A stretch of DNA of 64,000 bases from Globodera rostochiensis (taxonomy: Eukaryota; Nematoda; Chromadorea; Rhabditida; Heteroderidae): assembly GCA_018350325.1 (NCBI GenBank), contig JAEVLN010000002.1, positions 2,816,295 through 2,880,294 on the forward strand, read 5' to 3'. Every line of letters begins with the position of its first letter. Position 1 is the first letter of the stretch. The translations under genes were made by a program, and so were the position numbers. The notes under the pieces are model-generated. The model did no database searches. It was not told the origin of the DNA and worked only from the letters and a program-made list of their open reading frames with translations. Shown here one piece after another: positions 1 through 20,650 of this stretch.

Positions 1-43
1 ACATTTTTTAAACTTATTAAAGGAAGAATAAATCAGTAAATAG

Positions 44-181
44 TAGAGAAAAGACCGATCGAGATTCTCGATCGAAATCTCGATCAAACGAATTTTTTCG
101 AGATCTTTGAGATACGCGATTTTACGAGATTTTTCGAGATTCTCGATCGTAATCTCGATCGGTCCTCAAGTCCTTTCTCTA
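44..181. mobile_element. hAT-like MITE, 138 bp
   Basis: A 138-bp non-coding element is flanked by a perfect 8-bp direct repeat, GTAAATAG, at 36-43 and 182-189. Its ends are inverted repeats: the left end reads TAGAGAAAAGAC and the reverse complement of the right end reads TAGAGAAAGGAC. The interior is built of inverted copies of a CTCGATCG-type motif. An 8-bp target duplication with short terminal inverted repeats beginning TAG is typical of hAT-superfamily elements. It has no coding capacity, so it would need a transposase supplied elsewhere. Confidence 0.85.
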
Positions 182-189
182 GTAAATAG

Positions 190-2743
190 CGCCAGCCTTA
201 CCCCGCCGGTGACATCATACCAAACAAACTGACATTAATTATTGGATCAATCGAAATTGAAAAGCTTTTTTTCTAGCAAATGATGTGTGTTTATGTGCAC
301 ATTTACTATACTTGTTTGTGCCGTGCCAAACAAATTCTTTTCATTTTTGCGTTAGCCTTAGCCCTAATCTCAGAGTGCAAAAAACAGAGAATGTTTCCAA
401 AAATCACAACACAAGCCGCCCCCGGGATTTGTTTGCTAAATTGGACAAATAACACACGTTGGTTGGGCTGAAGCGGCACCAAAATGGCGCCAACCGCCGG
501 AGGCGAAGGCAAAGGAATGTTTTCCCCCCCCCCCCCGGCGCCCCCCCCCCGCCGGCACCTTCACTAAAATAAGAGACTTATAAACAAACTACATTTATAT
601 TTTAAACCCGCTTAAACTAAATAAAGAGTAAACGGACAGAGAGAGACACTAAAGGGGGAAGGAAAGTGAGGATATTTTGCAAAATAAAATTTATTTAAAT
701 TTTTTGAGTTACATTGTCTAAATGACTTAGCAAAAAATAAATTCTAAACAGTCTTTGATTTTTGTAAGTTTTAACAAAAATTCAGCACACAAAATTCAAT
801 CTGACTTTCTAAACTGGGCATTTTCTTTTTTTTAGCAAGAAATCACATTTTTACACATTTTGCACGTTAAGACAATTCGGTTTTTTCATTTTAAAAATCA
901 AAATTTTTGTCCAAATTTATCCCCAAAACGTTTATGGACTACGGCATGCTTTTTAACCAATCTAAATTTACCCCCCAAAATCTTCCGCATTTGGCATAAT
1001 GCCGAATATTTTTTTTCATCTCGCATTAAGCTTTTTAAAAAAGTTTTTTTTTGGCATTACGTAACGACTCCATTTTGGGTCATTCTTTTTTTGTGGTCGA
1101 TGATGTGTTAGTATTTGGCATGCAGCACATATAGAACATATGCACAACGGTCAAGAGTCGATGTAATAATCCGATGGCACGGATTATTTTAATTAAATAT
1201 AATTTAATCTTAATAAAAAAGATGTGCCATTATTATAGGCAATAAAATTCCAGTCACTAAATTCGGTTATTTATTTCAATTTCTCCAAATATATGTACTG
1301 TCCAATCCGGGCTCTCAAATCACATGGCACGCTCAGTAATTTGTTTATTTTGGTGAAGATTTGAAAAATATAAATTTTAATACATCCCAAAAAATATTAT
1401 TATGAATTAGAAAATTGCTCCAGGGTATGGCTGCACCTTTGCCACCTTTTACTATCCGGCAGATCGGAAGAACAGCGGCTTAGCTGCTCCAGTCCCCCGG
1501 CAAATTCAAAACCTCCGCACGCATTTTTTTAATACTTTGAAAGTTTATGGGATTTAATTGACTTTAATCTGTCGGCCGGATGCCTTACAAATGGAAGTGG
1601 GACGGGGGGACATTGGAGAGGCGGGGGAGGGGAATTATTTATTTTGACGATGCGCGATGATGTCATTTAGTTATGGACAAAAAACGAAATTAAAAATTGG
1701 GGGATTTTTGTTTTTTTTTTTGTATTTAAATGTCTAAATTATTGTAATGGCTACAAATTTGATGAAATTGTTTTGAAATTTCTCAAACAACAAAACATCT
1801 TTGGGCAATTTTTGGAACGGAATGTTCGGAATGTGATTTTGAAGTTGCAATGTACAACAACAATAACATCCAACTAATTTCGATTTGATTAATTTTAGAA
1901 ATTCTCGCATTAAATAAAATGTTAAATATGTAAACATCGTCCAGTTTATACCAACAATTTTTCAAAGATCAGCAGTCGAAGTTGGTTTAGTGAGAGTGAT
2001 CTCCAATCTAATTTCTAAAATGGTCATTAAAGCAAATTCAAGTTGCGACTTGCACTATATTTGGCATCGTGCTTTGCCATTTTTGCCTTCTAAAAATTAT
2101 CCCCGCGGGGGGAAGATGCTTCTTAATTTGTTGGACTTTTGGATTTTTATCGAGAAATTTATAGCCGATGTATATTTTTCATTGGGGATTTTAGGAGCGG
2201 CTCTAAACCCCTCAAAATGTTTAATTTGGCTTATGGACGAAATGGAATGTTCCCACTCCCTCTCCCACTCGTATTTTTGGCTGACGTTGGCATTGGCATG
2301 TTGCCTTGGGCATCCCTATATAAATGGCCGGTGGGCAAAAGAAAAGTGCCACTTCTCCCCGTCAATCCGCCCGCTACAAACATTTTGAAATTTCTTTTGA
2401 ATTGGGGGGGGGGGGGTCCAGTGAACACTTTCCATGGGAATTTTGCTCGTTGCCCAAAGTGTCCGATCGGTATGGAAAGGCAGGGATTAGGGGCCTGTTA
2501 TGTATGTACATGTGTGGGAGGGGGTCAACACCACAACCACCCCCCATAAATATGCGAACAATTCAACCAAAACGCCCAATGTAACTTCTCAAAACACAAT
2601 CCCCCTGGAATTCATCTTAATAATAATAATAATTATATTTAATTTAATTTCTTAAATTTAAGCCCGAATGTTCTTCTTAATAAAATATTAATTATGTTTA
2701 ATTTAAATTTCTTAAATTTAAGCCCAAAATTCCCAAATTGAAA
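190..2743. other. 5' intergenic region, no gene supported
   Basis: I see no supported gene here. The stretch contains a C-rich run at 524-550, a G run near 2405-2417, a perfect 9-bp stem hairpin at 1165-1188, and two near-identical AT-rich copies of about 70 bp at 2620-2720 just before the sulfotransferase. A TATA-like string lies near 2316-2326 upstream of that gene, but no promoter can be demonstrated. The open frames at 1990-2550 lack homology and run through low-complexity DNA. Confidence 0.5.
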
Positions 2744-4601
2744 ATGGAAATTCCCCAAATGTTTCATCTGCTGACTCTCGAGGAGGCCGAACCGTCGTTT
2801 ACGCCGTCCAAAAATCCCGAACCCCCAACCACTCATCAGCAGCACATCCAACCGATGCTCCCGGCGCAAAAATTGCTCTTCCAGGCCCTCAGACATCCCA
2901 AACAAGCACTGATCGACGGCGAAGTGTGGCCACCGGTTTTTGAGCCGGAAAATGTTCGGTGAGTTGCCCAAAGTTTTAAATCGTATTTTTAGTCTTCATT
3001 TATGATACATAGATTTATGTATATGTTACGGTTTGGAAATCGGTTAATTCTGAAATTAACCGATTAATTTTAAAAAATCTAAAATTTGATATAGGTAGAT
3101 ATATAAATCTGTATATTTTCTTGTGGAACAATTTTGTATCCATTTTTGAATAAACACGAATTAGTGAAGGCATAATCCGTGCACTTGAGTGAAATGGGAA
3201 AGAAATTTAAAATTGGCACACTCAAGTTGATTCATTCTTAAGTGAGGGTTACTGTACGTTGCAGAAAAATATCGTATCCCTTCCAGGTCCGCAAAGAAAA
3301 TGGTCCCCCTGGGGACGGATGTGTTCGTCTGCACGTATCCAAAGTGTGGCACGACTTGGATCCAGCACATTTGCTCGCAATTGCTGTTTAACAAGGAGTA
3401 CGGACCGCGTCAAGGAACAGGTGAACGAACAGTCAAAGTGCCAAACCTTAGCTTATCCCACTTTCACAAAAGCAATTTTCAAAATTAAAATTTCAAAATT
3501 TTGCAGAATTATGCGTCACGTCGCCGATGATTGAACGCGTGGGTGCCGCATTCTGTGACAGTCTGAAATATCCTCGACTTCTGAAGACGCACTTCTCCTG
3601 GTCCAACTTGCCCAAGCAGTGTGCCCAAGGATCAACAGCAACAGCAATTGCTTCGCCACAGCCCAAGTACATCTTTGCTGTGCGGAACCCGAAAGACTGC
3701 TGTGTCAGCTACTTCCACCACAACCGCAACTTCAAACTCTATGACTGGACGGACGGCCAATTCGACGACTTCTTCGAGCTGTTCATGCACGGCCAGCTGG
3801 CATTCGGCGACTACTTTGAACATCTTCGAAGCTGGTTGCCACATTTGAACGATGCCAATGTTCTCTTCCTAAAGTGAGTGTCTAAAAGGCGATCAGTCCA
3901 ACTGATCAAAAAAAATGTTGGACAAAAATTCAAGAAATTTCAAAAATTTTCTTAGGGCATGTCAACAAAATTCTTTTATCGAATATTTTTTGGCATTTTA
4001 GGTATGAAGACATGCTTTCCGATTTGGAAGGAAGTGTGCGTAAAATTGGCCACTTCCTGGGCGGACTCGCGGCAAAACTGGTGGAGGATCGCGATGCATT
4101 GACGCGCATTGTGGCAGAGAGTCGGTTGGAAGCGATGCAGCGTGACCAGCAACGCTGGTTTCCTGAATCCGCCCTGTAAGTCACAAATGACCCCAGCCCA
4201 CCAGGGGTTTGACGGAAAAAAGGGATTCTTTTCGGCAAATTTCTAATCAATCTTTTGAAAATTATTAAAAGATCGAATCTGATTCTAGTATTCCCTCCAG
4301 ACATCGGGAGGCTTTCGTCCGGAAAGGGTCCAGCAGAGACTGGAAGAACTACATGAGCAGAGAGCAAAGTGATCGGATGGACCGCAGGTTCCGGAAAGCA
4401 TTGGCCCGAACGGTGGCCGACAAATGGTGGAAAGCGGAAATGCGATGGGACGATGACGGCGCCGAAGGGGAGGCGCAGGCGGAGGAGGAGAGCGACTCCG
4501 GCATGGAAAGCGGGGACGAGTTTTTGAAGAGCTTTACGGATTCTGAAGCCTTTCGTCCTTGTTCGTCCACATCGCAGAGTTCGGCCCTGGACTCCGAATG
4601 A
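2744..4601 (+). CDS. cytosolic sulfotransferase (SULT family)
   Basis: Five exons (2744-2958, 3287-3420, 3507-3873, 4002-4175, 4289-4601) join in phase to a protein of 400 residues. The family transfers sulfonate from PAPS to hydroxyl or amine groups of small molecules in the cytosol. The PAPS 5'-phosphosulfate loop [10 protein letters not shown] lies near residue 89. The LLKTHFSW motif carries the catalytic-type histidine at about 145. The 3'-phosphate site [10 protein letters not shown] is near 176, and [12 protein letters not shown] near 308 is the C-terminal PAPS loop. All introns are GT-AG. The protein is longer than the usual 290-300 residues, with about 70 extra N-terminal residues and a C-terminal tail rich in Glu, Asp and Ser. 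The ATG at 2744 is the first in frame. In other nematodes, single SULT genes (ssu-1, sult-1/seud-1) act in stress and developmental switching; orthology is not shown here. Confidence 0.95.
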
Positions 4602-6094
4602 GAAGCTGAAGCGCCTGATCAAACGAAAAGAGCTTATCGATTACTACACCACTGATCTAAATACATAAGGACTTATTTGTTAGCCCTGTGGGCATTTTTT
4701 GACCTTTCATTAATAAGTCGCCTTCCGATCACTTTTTTATGAAACACTTTCCCTAGTCCCCATCATTGTTCATGTCCTGCATAAATTTCAGAGTTCGTTT
4801 ACGCTGACAATAAGCTGATCATCGGTTGGGTTAAAAGGATATGTACCCGGGGATGTAAATGGATGCCAAAAAAGAAATGTCCGAAAAGAAATGTCCGAAC
4901 TCGTAGACCAAAATCCGGTTACATGCCTGATATGTGTACGGTTGATTTTAATTGAAAAAAGATCATTTTGAACTGACAAAAAGCAAAACAAGAATTTTGT
5001 ACTGAACGTTTTGCCACGTGAAGAGGTGGTCATTGTGACGGCATAAATTGAAGCATTTCCTGTTTCGGCACTAATTTCATCAAAGTTTATCATTAATTCA
5101 GGCCATTTTTGCCGTTTCATTGCTGAGCGGGGGGGGGGGGCTTTGCATGTGCGGCACGGCATTTATATTTTTTTGGTACCGTTGACATTTGAAGGCATAA
5201 AAATATATATGTTCATAAACAAATTCAAAGGAGGAAAAGCCCGGAATTGCACTTATTATAATGAATGAAGGCTAAAGGGGAAACTGTCCAAAGAATAAAC
5301 AAAAACAACAATAACAAAATCAAAAAGAAATATGAAGATTGAATTGGAATTGCTTTTGAATGCTTTTTGTTTCCATTTACTTATAAAATTAACAATTTAT
5401 TATTAAAAGTGCCATTTGGGCGTTTGTTAAAAGTGCCAAAAAGGCAAGGGAGCAAAATACTACTTTTTGTTAGAGTATTCAGAATTTCCGGACCAAACTA
5501 CTCTAGTTTCTGCCACTGCTAAATTTCAATGAAATTTATGATTTATGTTTAAAAACTTTGGATTTTTAATTTATTTTAAATAATAAAATTACCTATAATA
5601 AAATAAATTACAATTTTGTTCATCTTTCCATACACACAAAACAGAGTCAGTTAGAAAGGCGATTGAAGATTAAAACAATAACTATTTCTCGGAGTTTCCA
5701 GAAAAATGGACTGATAAGCTAAGCACACAAAAACGTAATAATGGACAAAATTAAATGAAATAATGTATCAATTAAATAAAAATAATATTAAACACACAAA
5801 ATCATCTTCGAATTTCGATGGAAATCTGTTGCATTCGGTTAATTTTAAATTTAAATGTTGAAGTTTAATAAAAATTAATTTTTTGTTGATGATGTGAGGA
5901 GGTTATGGCCACGTTATTTCGTACATCACAGAAAGAAAGCTGCTCGTTTACTTCGAAAATAGGAATAATAGGAATAAAACTGATAAAATGAACAAACGAT
6001 TGGGTCCAAACAATTTGTAAAATTGCCTTTTGCATTTCTCAATATTTTTTTGTGTTTGAATTTAAAGTTTCAAATATTTTCTTAAAAATCTCAG
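4602..6094. other. intergenic region that should contain the first exon of the GH31 gene
   Basis: This AT-rich stretch separates two same-strand genes. The next gene's first recognised exon starts in phase 1 at 6095, so at least one upstream coding exon is expected here, probably with a signal sequence or anchor. I could not identify it with confidence. A run of ten G lies at about 5130-5139. Confidence 0.5.
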
Positions 6095-9000
6095 ATCAAG
6101 AATATAGTAATTGCTCGGGAATGCCAATCACGCCGATTGCCTCAAGCGAATCCGCCTCGATTGGCAACCTGACCATTGGTCCCGGTGGAAAATATGCCGA
6201 GATTGTCGACGCCAGCACCGGCTCCTCCCTAAACTTGCTGTTGCTGATCACATTGGCCAAGTCAATTCGTTCTGTTGGCAAAGTGTCACGGCTAAGCGAC
6301 ACCGTACTCCGAGTGGACTACCAGCACAGTAACCGGCCCGTTCACCTGACGGTACAGTGGGACACGCTCAGCCACGACAAGCTGGACTTCTACAACTTCC
6401 ACTGGAGTAAACCGGACGACAAAGTGTTGGACAATTTAGAGGTTAAACTAAAATTTGTGATTTTTGATATAACCTTTTTGATAGGATGGCATTTTGTTGA
6501 ATGTCAATCAGCAAAATGTATTCTGGTATGGCGGAGTAAATTCGATGGAAATGTCATGGCCCATCGATGGTGAACATCCGATGAGTGAATTCATTACAGA
6601 TGGCTTGTTTGAGGTTTTTGATCGACTTTTGAATTAAAATATTGTTAAGAAATTGAATTAATATTTATAAATTGACTTAAATCAATATAAAACTATTTAA
6701 AAATTTGATTAATTACCAAAATAGAGTGTAAAAATATGTTTTGCTTAACTGTCAGTCCAAAACGAGCGGGCAAGAGCGCTATTGGCTGTCCTCCAAGAAA
6801 GTTGTGCTGAACGTGCCGTGGCATGTGCCGTTGTGGACTTCCATGCAGAAGGGCGAGCTAAGCCTGAGGGCACAACTAAAGGACTCCCAATTTCTGCTGC
6901 GCAACAACAATTTGGAGTACACGCTGTCGGTGGACAAACACGGCAACTTGAGCCTGAAAGACTTCCACCAGCAATGCTTTGCCAAACTTTTAAAAGCTCC
7001 GACGGGCAAGCGGCTTCCCCTTTAAAAGCCATAACAAATTTCAATAATAATTCTTTTAAAAATAAATTAAAAATGATTTAACTTGTGTTCAGCTGCCCCG
7101 GACACTTTAATGATGGAAAAACCAATTTGGTCAACGTGGTCAAGCTTTTGGACGACTGTAAACCAAACGCAGGTTTTCAACTTGGCAATTAAAGAAGAAT
7201 TATAGTAAATAAAACAATTTGTTAATTCAACAAGGTCGAGAGTTTTGTGGACCAAATTGACAATTACGGGTTGCCAATCTCGCAATTGGAACTGGACGAC
7301 ACGTGGACCACCGCTTATGGCGATTATCAAATTAACACTCAAAAATTCCCCGATTTTGGCGGAATGGTCAAACACATAGCAAATAAAACGGGGGCGAGAC
7401 TAACGGGTTAATTAGCTTAAATATTCAAAAATAATTAATTAATTTTGGAATTTGATTATTTTAATTTTGTCTAAATTTTAAGCATGGGTTCATCCCTTCG
7501 TCAACAAAGACTCAGTGAACGGCAGGGATTTGTCGTTACGGAACAAAATTTTCATGAAATCGATGGACGGCGATGTTCCGTTGACCTGGTGGTGGGACTG
7601 TCCGGTGGTCAAGGAGCCATGCGCTTTTGTAGAAACTAAATATTTAAATTTTTTTAATTTATTTGACGCACTAAGCAACAGTTTCTGGGGAAGCTCTGTC
7701 ATCAAATGTTTAAAAAAATCTATTTCAATAGAATTTAAAAAAATGTTTTTGGATTTTTTTAAGAGAAAGATGCATTTTTGAATGAATTAACTAAATTTAA
7801 AAAGTTTAAATATTAAAAACAAAAAGCACAATATTCTTAGAAAAAAGGCATTAAGATTTTGGACCTGACCAATTCGGAGGCCAGGGACTGGTGGCGTGCA
7901 CAGCTCCACCGCATGCAAAAGGTTCAAATTATTTACATTAAATTAATTAATCGCTTTTCAATAACTTTTAGGAGGGCATTTACACATTTAAATTCGACGC
8001 CGGCGAGACCAATTGGTTCCCGAGGGGATTTGTGTTGCACAAAGGCCAACATCCAAATAGTAAAAAAAAAAAAGAATTTATTTAATTCAAATTTAAATTA
8101 ATACAAAACGAAAGCATAAAAAATTCTTCAGGCTTTGCTCGTGATTATGCCTTTTTCGCCGCCGAATTTGGCCCCGCGGTTGAAACTCGTTTGGGAAGTG
8201 AGTCGCAAGACGCAAATATTTTTGTGAGGACAATGGACCGGACTTCATATTGGTTGGACAAGTTTTAAATAAATAAATGTTAATTAATATAATTAAAACT
8301 AATTTATTTAAACAATCAATGCTCCCCATTAATTTGCTCGATTAGGTATTTGTAAAATAATAAATTTTATCAACTTTCATTAAGGGACAAATCTGAAGGC
8401 GAAGGAGGACTGAGCACTTTGATTCCATGGTCAGTCCAAAAACAAAATAATCAAACAATTTAATATTTTTCAATATATTACATTAAGTTAAAGCAAATGT
8501 TTAGGGCATTACAAGCTTCGTTGCACGGCTATTATTGGAATTTGCCGGATATGATCGGTGGCAATGGGATCGATTACAATGGCACCAACACCAAAGGACG
8601 TCCCCCGGGGGAGGAGCTGTACATCAGATGGGCTCAGGTTTTTGTTTAATCTTATTTTTGCATTAAATATTTTTATAATCAATTTTATTTATTCAATTAA
8701 ATTTCTAATGTTAACAAAGTGAACAACAATTTAGTAATAAATAGTGCATTTTAGTTTATGTTTTTGTTGGATAAGTTTTAAAAACATTTTCTGTAAATTC
8801 TTTTTTGCTAAATGTAGATTATTATTTTTTAATTTATGAATCGTTTAAGGCCAATGCCTTTCTGTTGGCCATGCAATTCTCATACCCGCCCTGGCACCCG
8901 ACCTTTGATCAGGCAAAATTCAAGGTCGTGGAACGTGTGAAAGATGTGTTGGAATTGCGTGCCAAATGGCTACCGTACATTCTGGAGAGTGTACAGGACG

Positions 9001-9539
9001 CCGTTAAGAATGGGGAGCCCGTGATACGGTAAAAATCACTGAATTTTAAAACATTTTCAACTTTGGTCAAGTCCAATGTGGTGGTCCAGCGACAATGCCA
9101 CTTATGCTTACGGCTGCAAGGACCAATACATGGTCGGGTGGAAATTGGTAGGAATAAAATAAAATTTAATTTAATTAATTTGTTTATTATTTTTTCTTTT
9201 TTTATTTATGTGGTTGCCCCGGTGTTGAAAAAAGGCCAGACAAAGCGGGACATATTTTTGCCAAAAGGCGAATGGAAGGACGGCAATAAGGGGAACAGTT
9301 CGCCAATTTATGTCGGAGAAAGTCTGGTCAAAGACTACGAAGTAAATTTAAATTAATTTTAATTCATTATGACAATTTTATGTTTAAATGTTATAAAAAG
9401 AAATATGTAAAAAAACATTCAGGCCCCTCTCGACATTGTGCCCTTCTTCTACCGCGTTAATGGGGCAATTAAAGGAGCTGTGCCAACATTTGCACTTGCC
9501 TTGACACTGTTAATGGCATTTTGGTTGTCTCGGCAATGA
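6095..9539 (+). CDS. GH31 glycosidase, MYORG-like (5' end missing)
   Basis: Fifteen exons join in phase to about 685 residues: 6095-6441, 6485-6613, 6756-7005, 7093-7172, 7235-7406, 7483-7607, 7856-7921, 7972-8059, 8132-8252, 8385-8429, 8505-8637, 8850-9028, 9072-9147, about 9210-9341, 9423-9539. Family 31 enzymes hydrolyse alpha-glycosidic bonds, and the MYORG branch is an alpha-galactosidase of the secretory pathway. FKFDAGE in exon 8 holds the nucleophile Asp. RTMDRTSYW in exon 9 fits the acid/base region, and DMIGGN with ELYIRW in exon 11 is the MYORG signature. WYGG, PIWSTW and [11 protein letters not shown] also match. The C-terminus ends in a hydrophobic stretch after small residues, which suggests a GPI signal or tail anchor. 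Intron 3 is GC-AG, and intron 13 has no AG at its 3' end. The first exon was not found. Confidence 0.92.
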
Positions 9540-9655
9540 TCCCAACGAGACTCAGACTTATGCAAAACGAATGAGCTGTTGTTTTGATCATTCTACTAGA
9601 CAATATAAACATTTTCATTAATTCATTTTAAAACTTTCTCTACAAAAGAAGGCTA

Positions 9656-9820
9656 CCGTAAACACTCTTTTAATCCCCCAACCTCTAATAATCCCTCTTA
9701 GTTGAACTCACAAAACGCATTCATTTTCTCCTCTAAAAATCTCCCGCCCTCTAATAATGTCCCATTTTTTCTGAGTAGTTGAAAAATAATCCCCCTGGGG
9801 GATTAAAAGAGTGTTTACGG
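9656..9820. mobile_element. TIR element with TA target duplication, 165 bp
   Basis: Perfect 25-bp terminal inverted repeats occupy 9656-9680 (starting CCGTAAACACTC) and 9796-9820. TA flanks the element on both sides, at 9654-9655 and 9821-9822. This is the structure of a Tc1/mariner-type MITE. The interior is non-coding. The right end is overlapped by the target duplication of the next element. Confidence 0.75.
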
Positions 9821-10070
9821 TAACTAGTGATGCACGAGAGTCTCGGTCTCGAGTCTCGACTCGAGAAAAGTCTCGGGTTTTTTGGGTCTCGGTCTCGGTC
9901 TCGAGTCTCGGGTACTTGGTCTCGAAAATCGAGACTTTTTTTGCACTGGTAAAGATGCCATTTTGGTGAGAAATCATTAAAGAATTATGTGCTTGAAAGA
10001 TTTGAAAATACACAATTGAAAATTTAGAATCCTATAATACTTTGTCAACTTTCGGAATACAGTTCACGTA

Positions 10071-10126
10071 TGGCGCAGTGGTTAAATTCTGTGTCGCTTA
10101 CTCGATATTGTCGTCAGTTCTAGTCC
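10071..10126 (+). repeat. tRNA-derived (SINE-like) segment inside the hAT-like element
   Basis: TGGCGCAGTGG at 10071-10081 fits the RNA polymerase III A box. AGTTCTAGTCC at 10116-10126 is a near match to the B box, at normal tRNA spacing. The cloverleaf is not intact, so this is a degenerate tRNA or tRNA-derived SINE head. It is judged by box matches only. Confidence 0.45.
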
Positions 10127-10369
10127 CCCCAGTGAAATGAATTTTTCTTCATTTAAATTGATAATTAGATACTCCTTTTTACTGAATCTTAGTCAAACAA
10201 CAAAAAAACATCACCCAGTAAACCTTATAAAAAGGCGATCTTTTTTTTTGCAAATTTTTATGCATATTTTCACAATTAAATTCACTAAAGCTTCCATTTT
10301 TACCGCCATAAAAAGCTTCAAAAAATTACCACATTTCTAAATTTGGTAGCAAATCTCTCTACAAATCGA

Positions 10370-10520
10370 GTCAAAAATTCAAATTTTCTCGGCGGCGCCT
10401 ATCGGCACCGCCGACCCCCCACCAAAAGTTAAGCAGAATTCGCAAAAAAAAAAAAAAAATTAATTTTTGAAAATTTCTTAACAAAAAAAAATGCAATAAA
10501 ACCCCCGAAAATACACTCCT
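10370..10520 (+). repeat. dispersed repeat, copy 1
   Basis: The core CGGCGGCGCCTATCGGCACC, followed by a pyrimidine-rich gap, AATTCGCAAAAAA and AATGCAATAAAA, recurs as a reverse complement at about 20430-20620 with scattered substitutions. The core can fold as a hairpin (CGGCG / CGCCG). Function is unknown; this copy lies within the hAT-like element. Confidence 0.6.
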
Positions 10521-10878
10521 AAATTGAACTTTTTTTAAATTCTTTTCCCGGCGGTTCCGATGGGCTGGACCATCGGACAAAAGCGTTCCAGAAATAAAAA
10601 TGGGAATTTAAATTGTCGCGAAGTGTAAAAGTATTTATTTAAAATTTTTGGAGCTTAAAATAAAAAAATTTCAGTGAATTTCAAAAAAAATTTTCAAAAA
10701 AGTCTCGGTCTCGAGTCTCGACTCGAGAAAAGTCTCGGGTTTTTTGGGTCTCGGTCTCGGTCTCGAGTCTCGGGGTCAAGTCTCGGTCTCGGTCTCGAGT
10801 CTCGGGGTCAAGTCTCGGTCTCGGTCTCGAGTCTCGGGTCTCGGTAAATTTTGGGTCTCGTGCATCACTAACGGTAAC

Positions 10879-11503
10879 CATAATATTAGATTATTAAATA
10901 GCTAAAAATAAGAGAAAATGTTTATTAAAAAAAAAACAACGGCTGGTTGATAAATTAAACGGAATAAACGTAACAATTAGCCTTAGAAATTAATTAAAGT
11001 ATCGGCTAAAATTGACCAATCTCATTTAATTAAAAGTTGCATATATTTTTAAAACAATTCTTTTGATAACTTCAATTTTGTAATTTAATTCAATATTTTT
11101 TCAATTATCTCAACATTTAAATTTCCATATTTTACCAGTTCAACAACTAAATTATTTATGCAGATAAAACAATTTTGCTACAATGTCAAATCAAAGCAAC
11201 CCGTCAAAAGGTGACGGAACGGACGAGTTTTGTCAAATTTAAACAAAATGCAAAAGAACACTAAAATCTGGGACAATTAATTAAACTAATTATGTGTGTA
11301 TAATATATGTACATATAGGGTGTGTGTGCTGCAAAAAAGAGTTCTCGAGAGTGCCGAGTTAAGCATCTCCCCGGATCACTCACTGATTTAAATGGCAAAT
11401 TCCATTTAATGGGGGGTGGGGGTGGGAGTTGAACTCTTTTTTATTCGATAAATACGATAAATAACTTACGAGGCTTCAAAAACAGCAATAAAATGCGGTC
11501 TGT
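10879..11503. other. AT-rich intergenic spacer, no gene seen
   Basis: This stretch lies between the hAT-like element and the 3' end of the kinase gene. It is AT-rich, with frequent stops in all frames and no recognisable exon or RNA. It probably includes the 3' UTR or downstream region of the kinase. Confidence 0.5.
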
Positions 11504-19566
<8,063 letters not shown>

Positions 19567-20348
19567 TTGTAAGATTTGGCGAATTTCCAAAGGAAATATA
19601 TTAAAATATTTTCCGCCAAATTGATGTTATTTTGTGCTAGAGTTCAGCACGTTTCCCATTATTTTGCGGAGTTTGTCGACCTTTGGGCCTCAAAAAAATA
19701 AGTTTTTAAATGTTTTTTAATGGTTTTCGTTCAACGAAACGAATTGAACAACGACGGGGCTTCAAATTGTATTTAAAATTATTTGTTACCGGTTTAATGA
19801 ACTGTAAAATAAAACCGGAGACTAATTAATAATGAAAGTGAATTAAAAAAAAGGATATTTTAATCAAAAATAGGTAAATGCAATAAAATTGTTTTGGAGG
19901 TACAACAACAAAATGATCGATTTGATAAAACATATGTACACGTTTAATTAAAATAAGTGAACGAAGGTGTATCATATGTACGTACGTATGTGAAATATGC
20001 CTAAAGTCTTTCTCGATTTTGAAATTTATTTAAATAATAATTAAATTATTCCAAAATATCGTTTAAAAAAAATCAAAATAAATAATTTAAACACACATTT
20101 GCCTCAGGCATTAAAACTCAAAAATGTACATCAATTGGCCACCCCCCGGGGGAAGAGAGGGCGGCGGCAGATATCAGATATATGTAATGGAATGGAATGG
20201 AATGCTTGTGATGAGAGAGTATTTGTGGGATGATTGGCCTCTGGAATTCGATGACGCCAATTGGAAGCATCGGGATAAAGCCTAAGAAATAGGGCCAAAC
20301 AAAAAAATTAAACTATAAAATATACCACCACCCGGGGGGGGGGGAATT

Positions 20349-20650
20349 CGATTCTTAGGGGTGTATTTTTTGTTTTTTAAAATCGATTCTTAGGGGGTGT
20401 ATTTTTTGTTTTTTAAAATCGATTCTTAGGGTGTATTTTTTCCATTTTATTGCATTTTTAAGCAATTTTTCCAAAAAAACGTTTGATTGATTTTAGAGGG
20501 TGTAGTTTCCGTTTTTACCCAATTTTTGTTAAGCAATTTTTAAAAATGCAAATTTTTTTGCGAATTTTTACAGAGGGGGGGGGGGGGGGGAGGTCGGCGA
20601 TGCCGATAAGCGCCGCCGAGAAGATTTTTGATGACAATTTGTTAAGAAAA
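20349..20650 (-). repeat. dispersed repeat, copy 2, with a short tandem triplication
   Basis: The segment from 20430 to 20640, read on the minus strand, matches 10370-10520: a CGGCGGCGCTTATCGGCATC core, a C-rich gap, AATTCGCAAAAAA, then AATGCAATAAAA and ATACACCCTAAGAATCG. At 20349-20440 the motif CGATTCTTAGGG plus GTGTATTTTTTG occurs three times in tandem with a 34-37 bp period. No coding function is seen. Confidence 0.6.

Larger units (their letters stand above)
9825..10870. mobile_element. hAT-like non-autonomous element, 1046 bp
   Basis: Perfect 15-bp terminal inverted repeats (TAGTGATGCACGAGA at 9825-9839, its complement at 10856-10870) are bounded by a perfect 8-bp duplication, ACGGTAAC, at 9817-9824 and 10871-10878. 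Both ends carry the same CTCGGTCTCGAG-rich block of about 75 bp in direct orientation (9838-9910 and 10700-10775). The interior has a tRNA-like sequence at 10071-10126 and a segment at 10370-10520 that recurs in inverted orientation near 20340-20640. No transposase frame is present. Confidence 0.85.
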
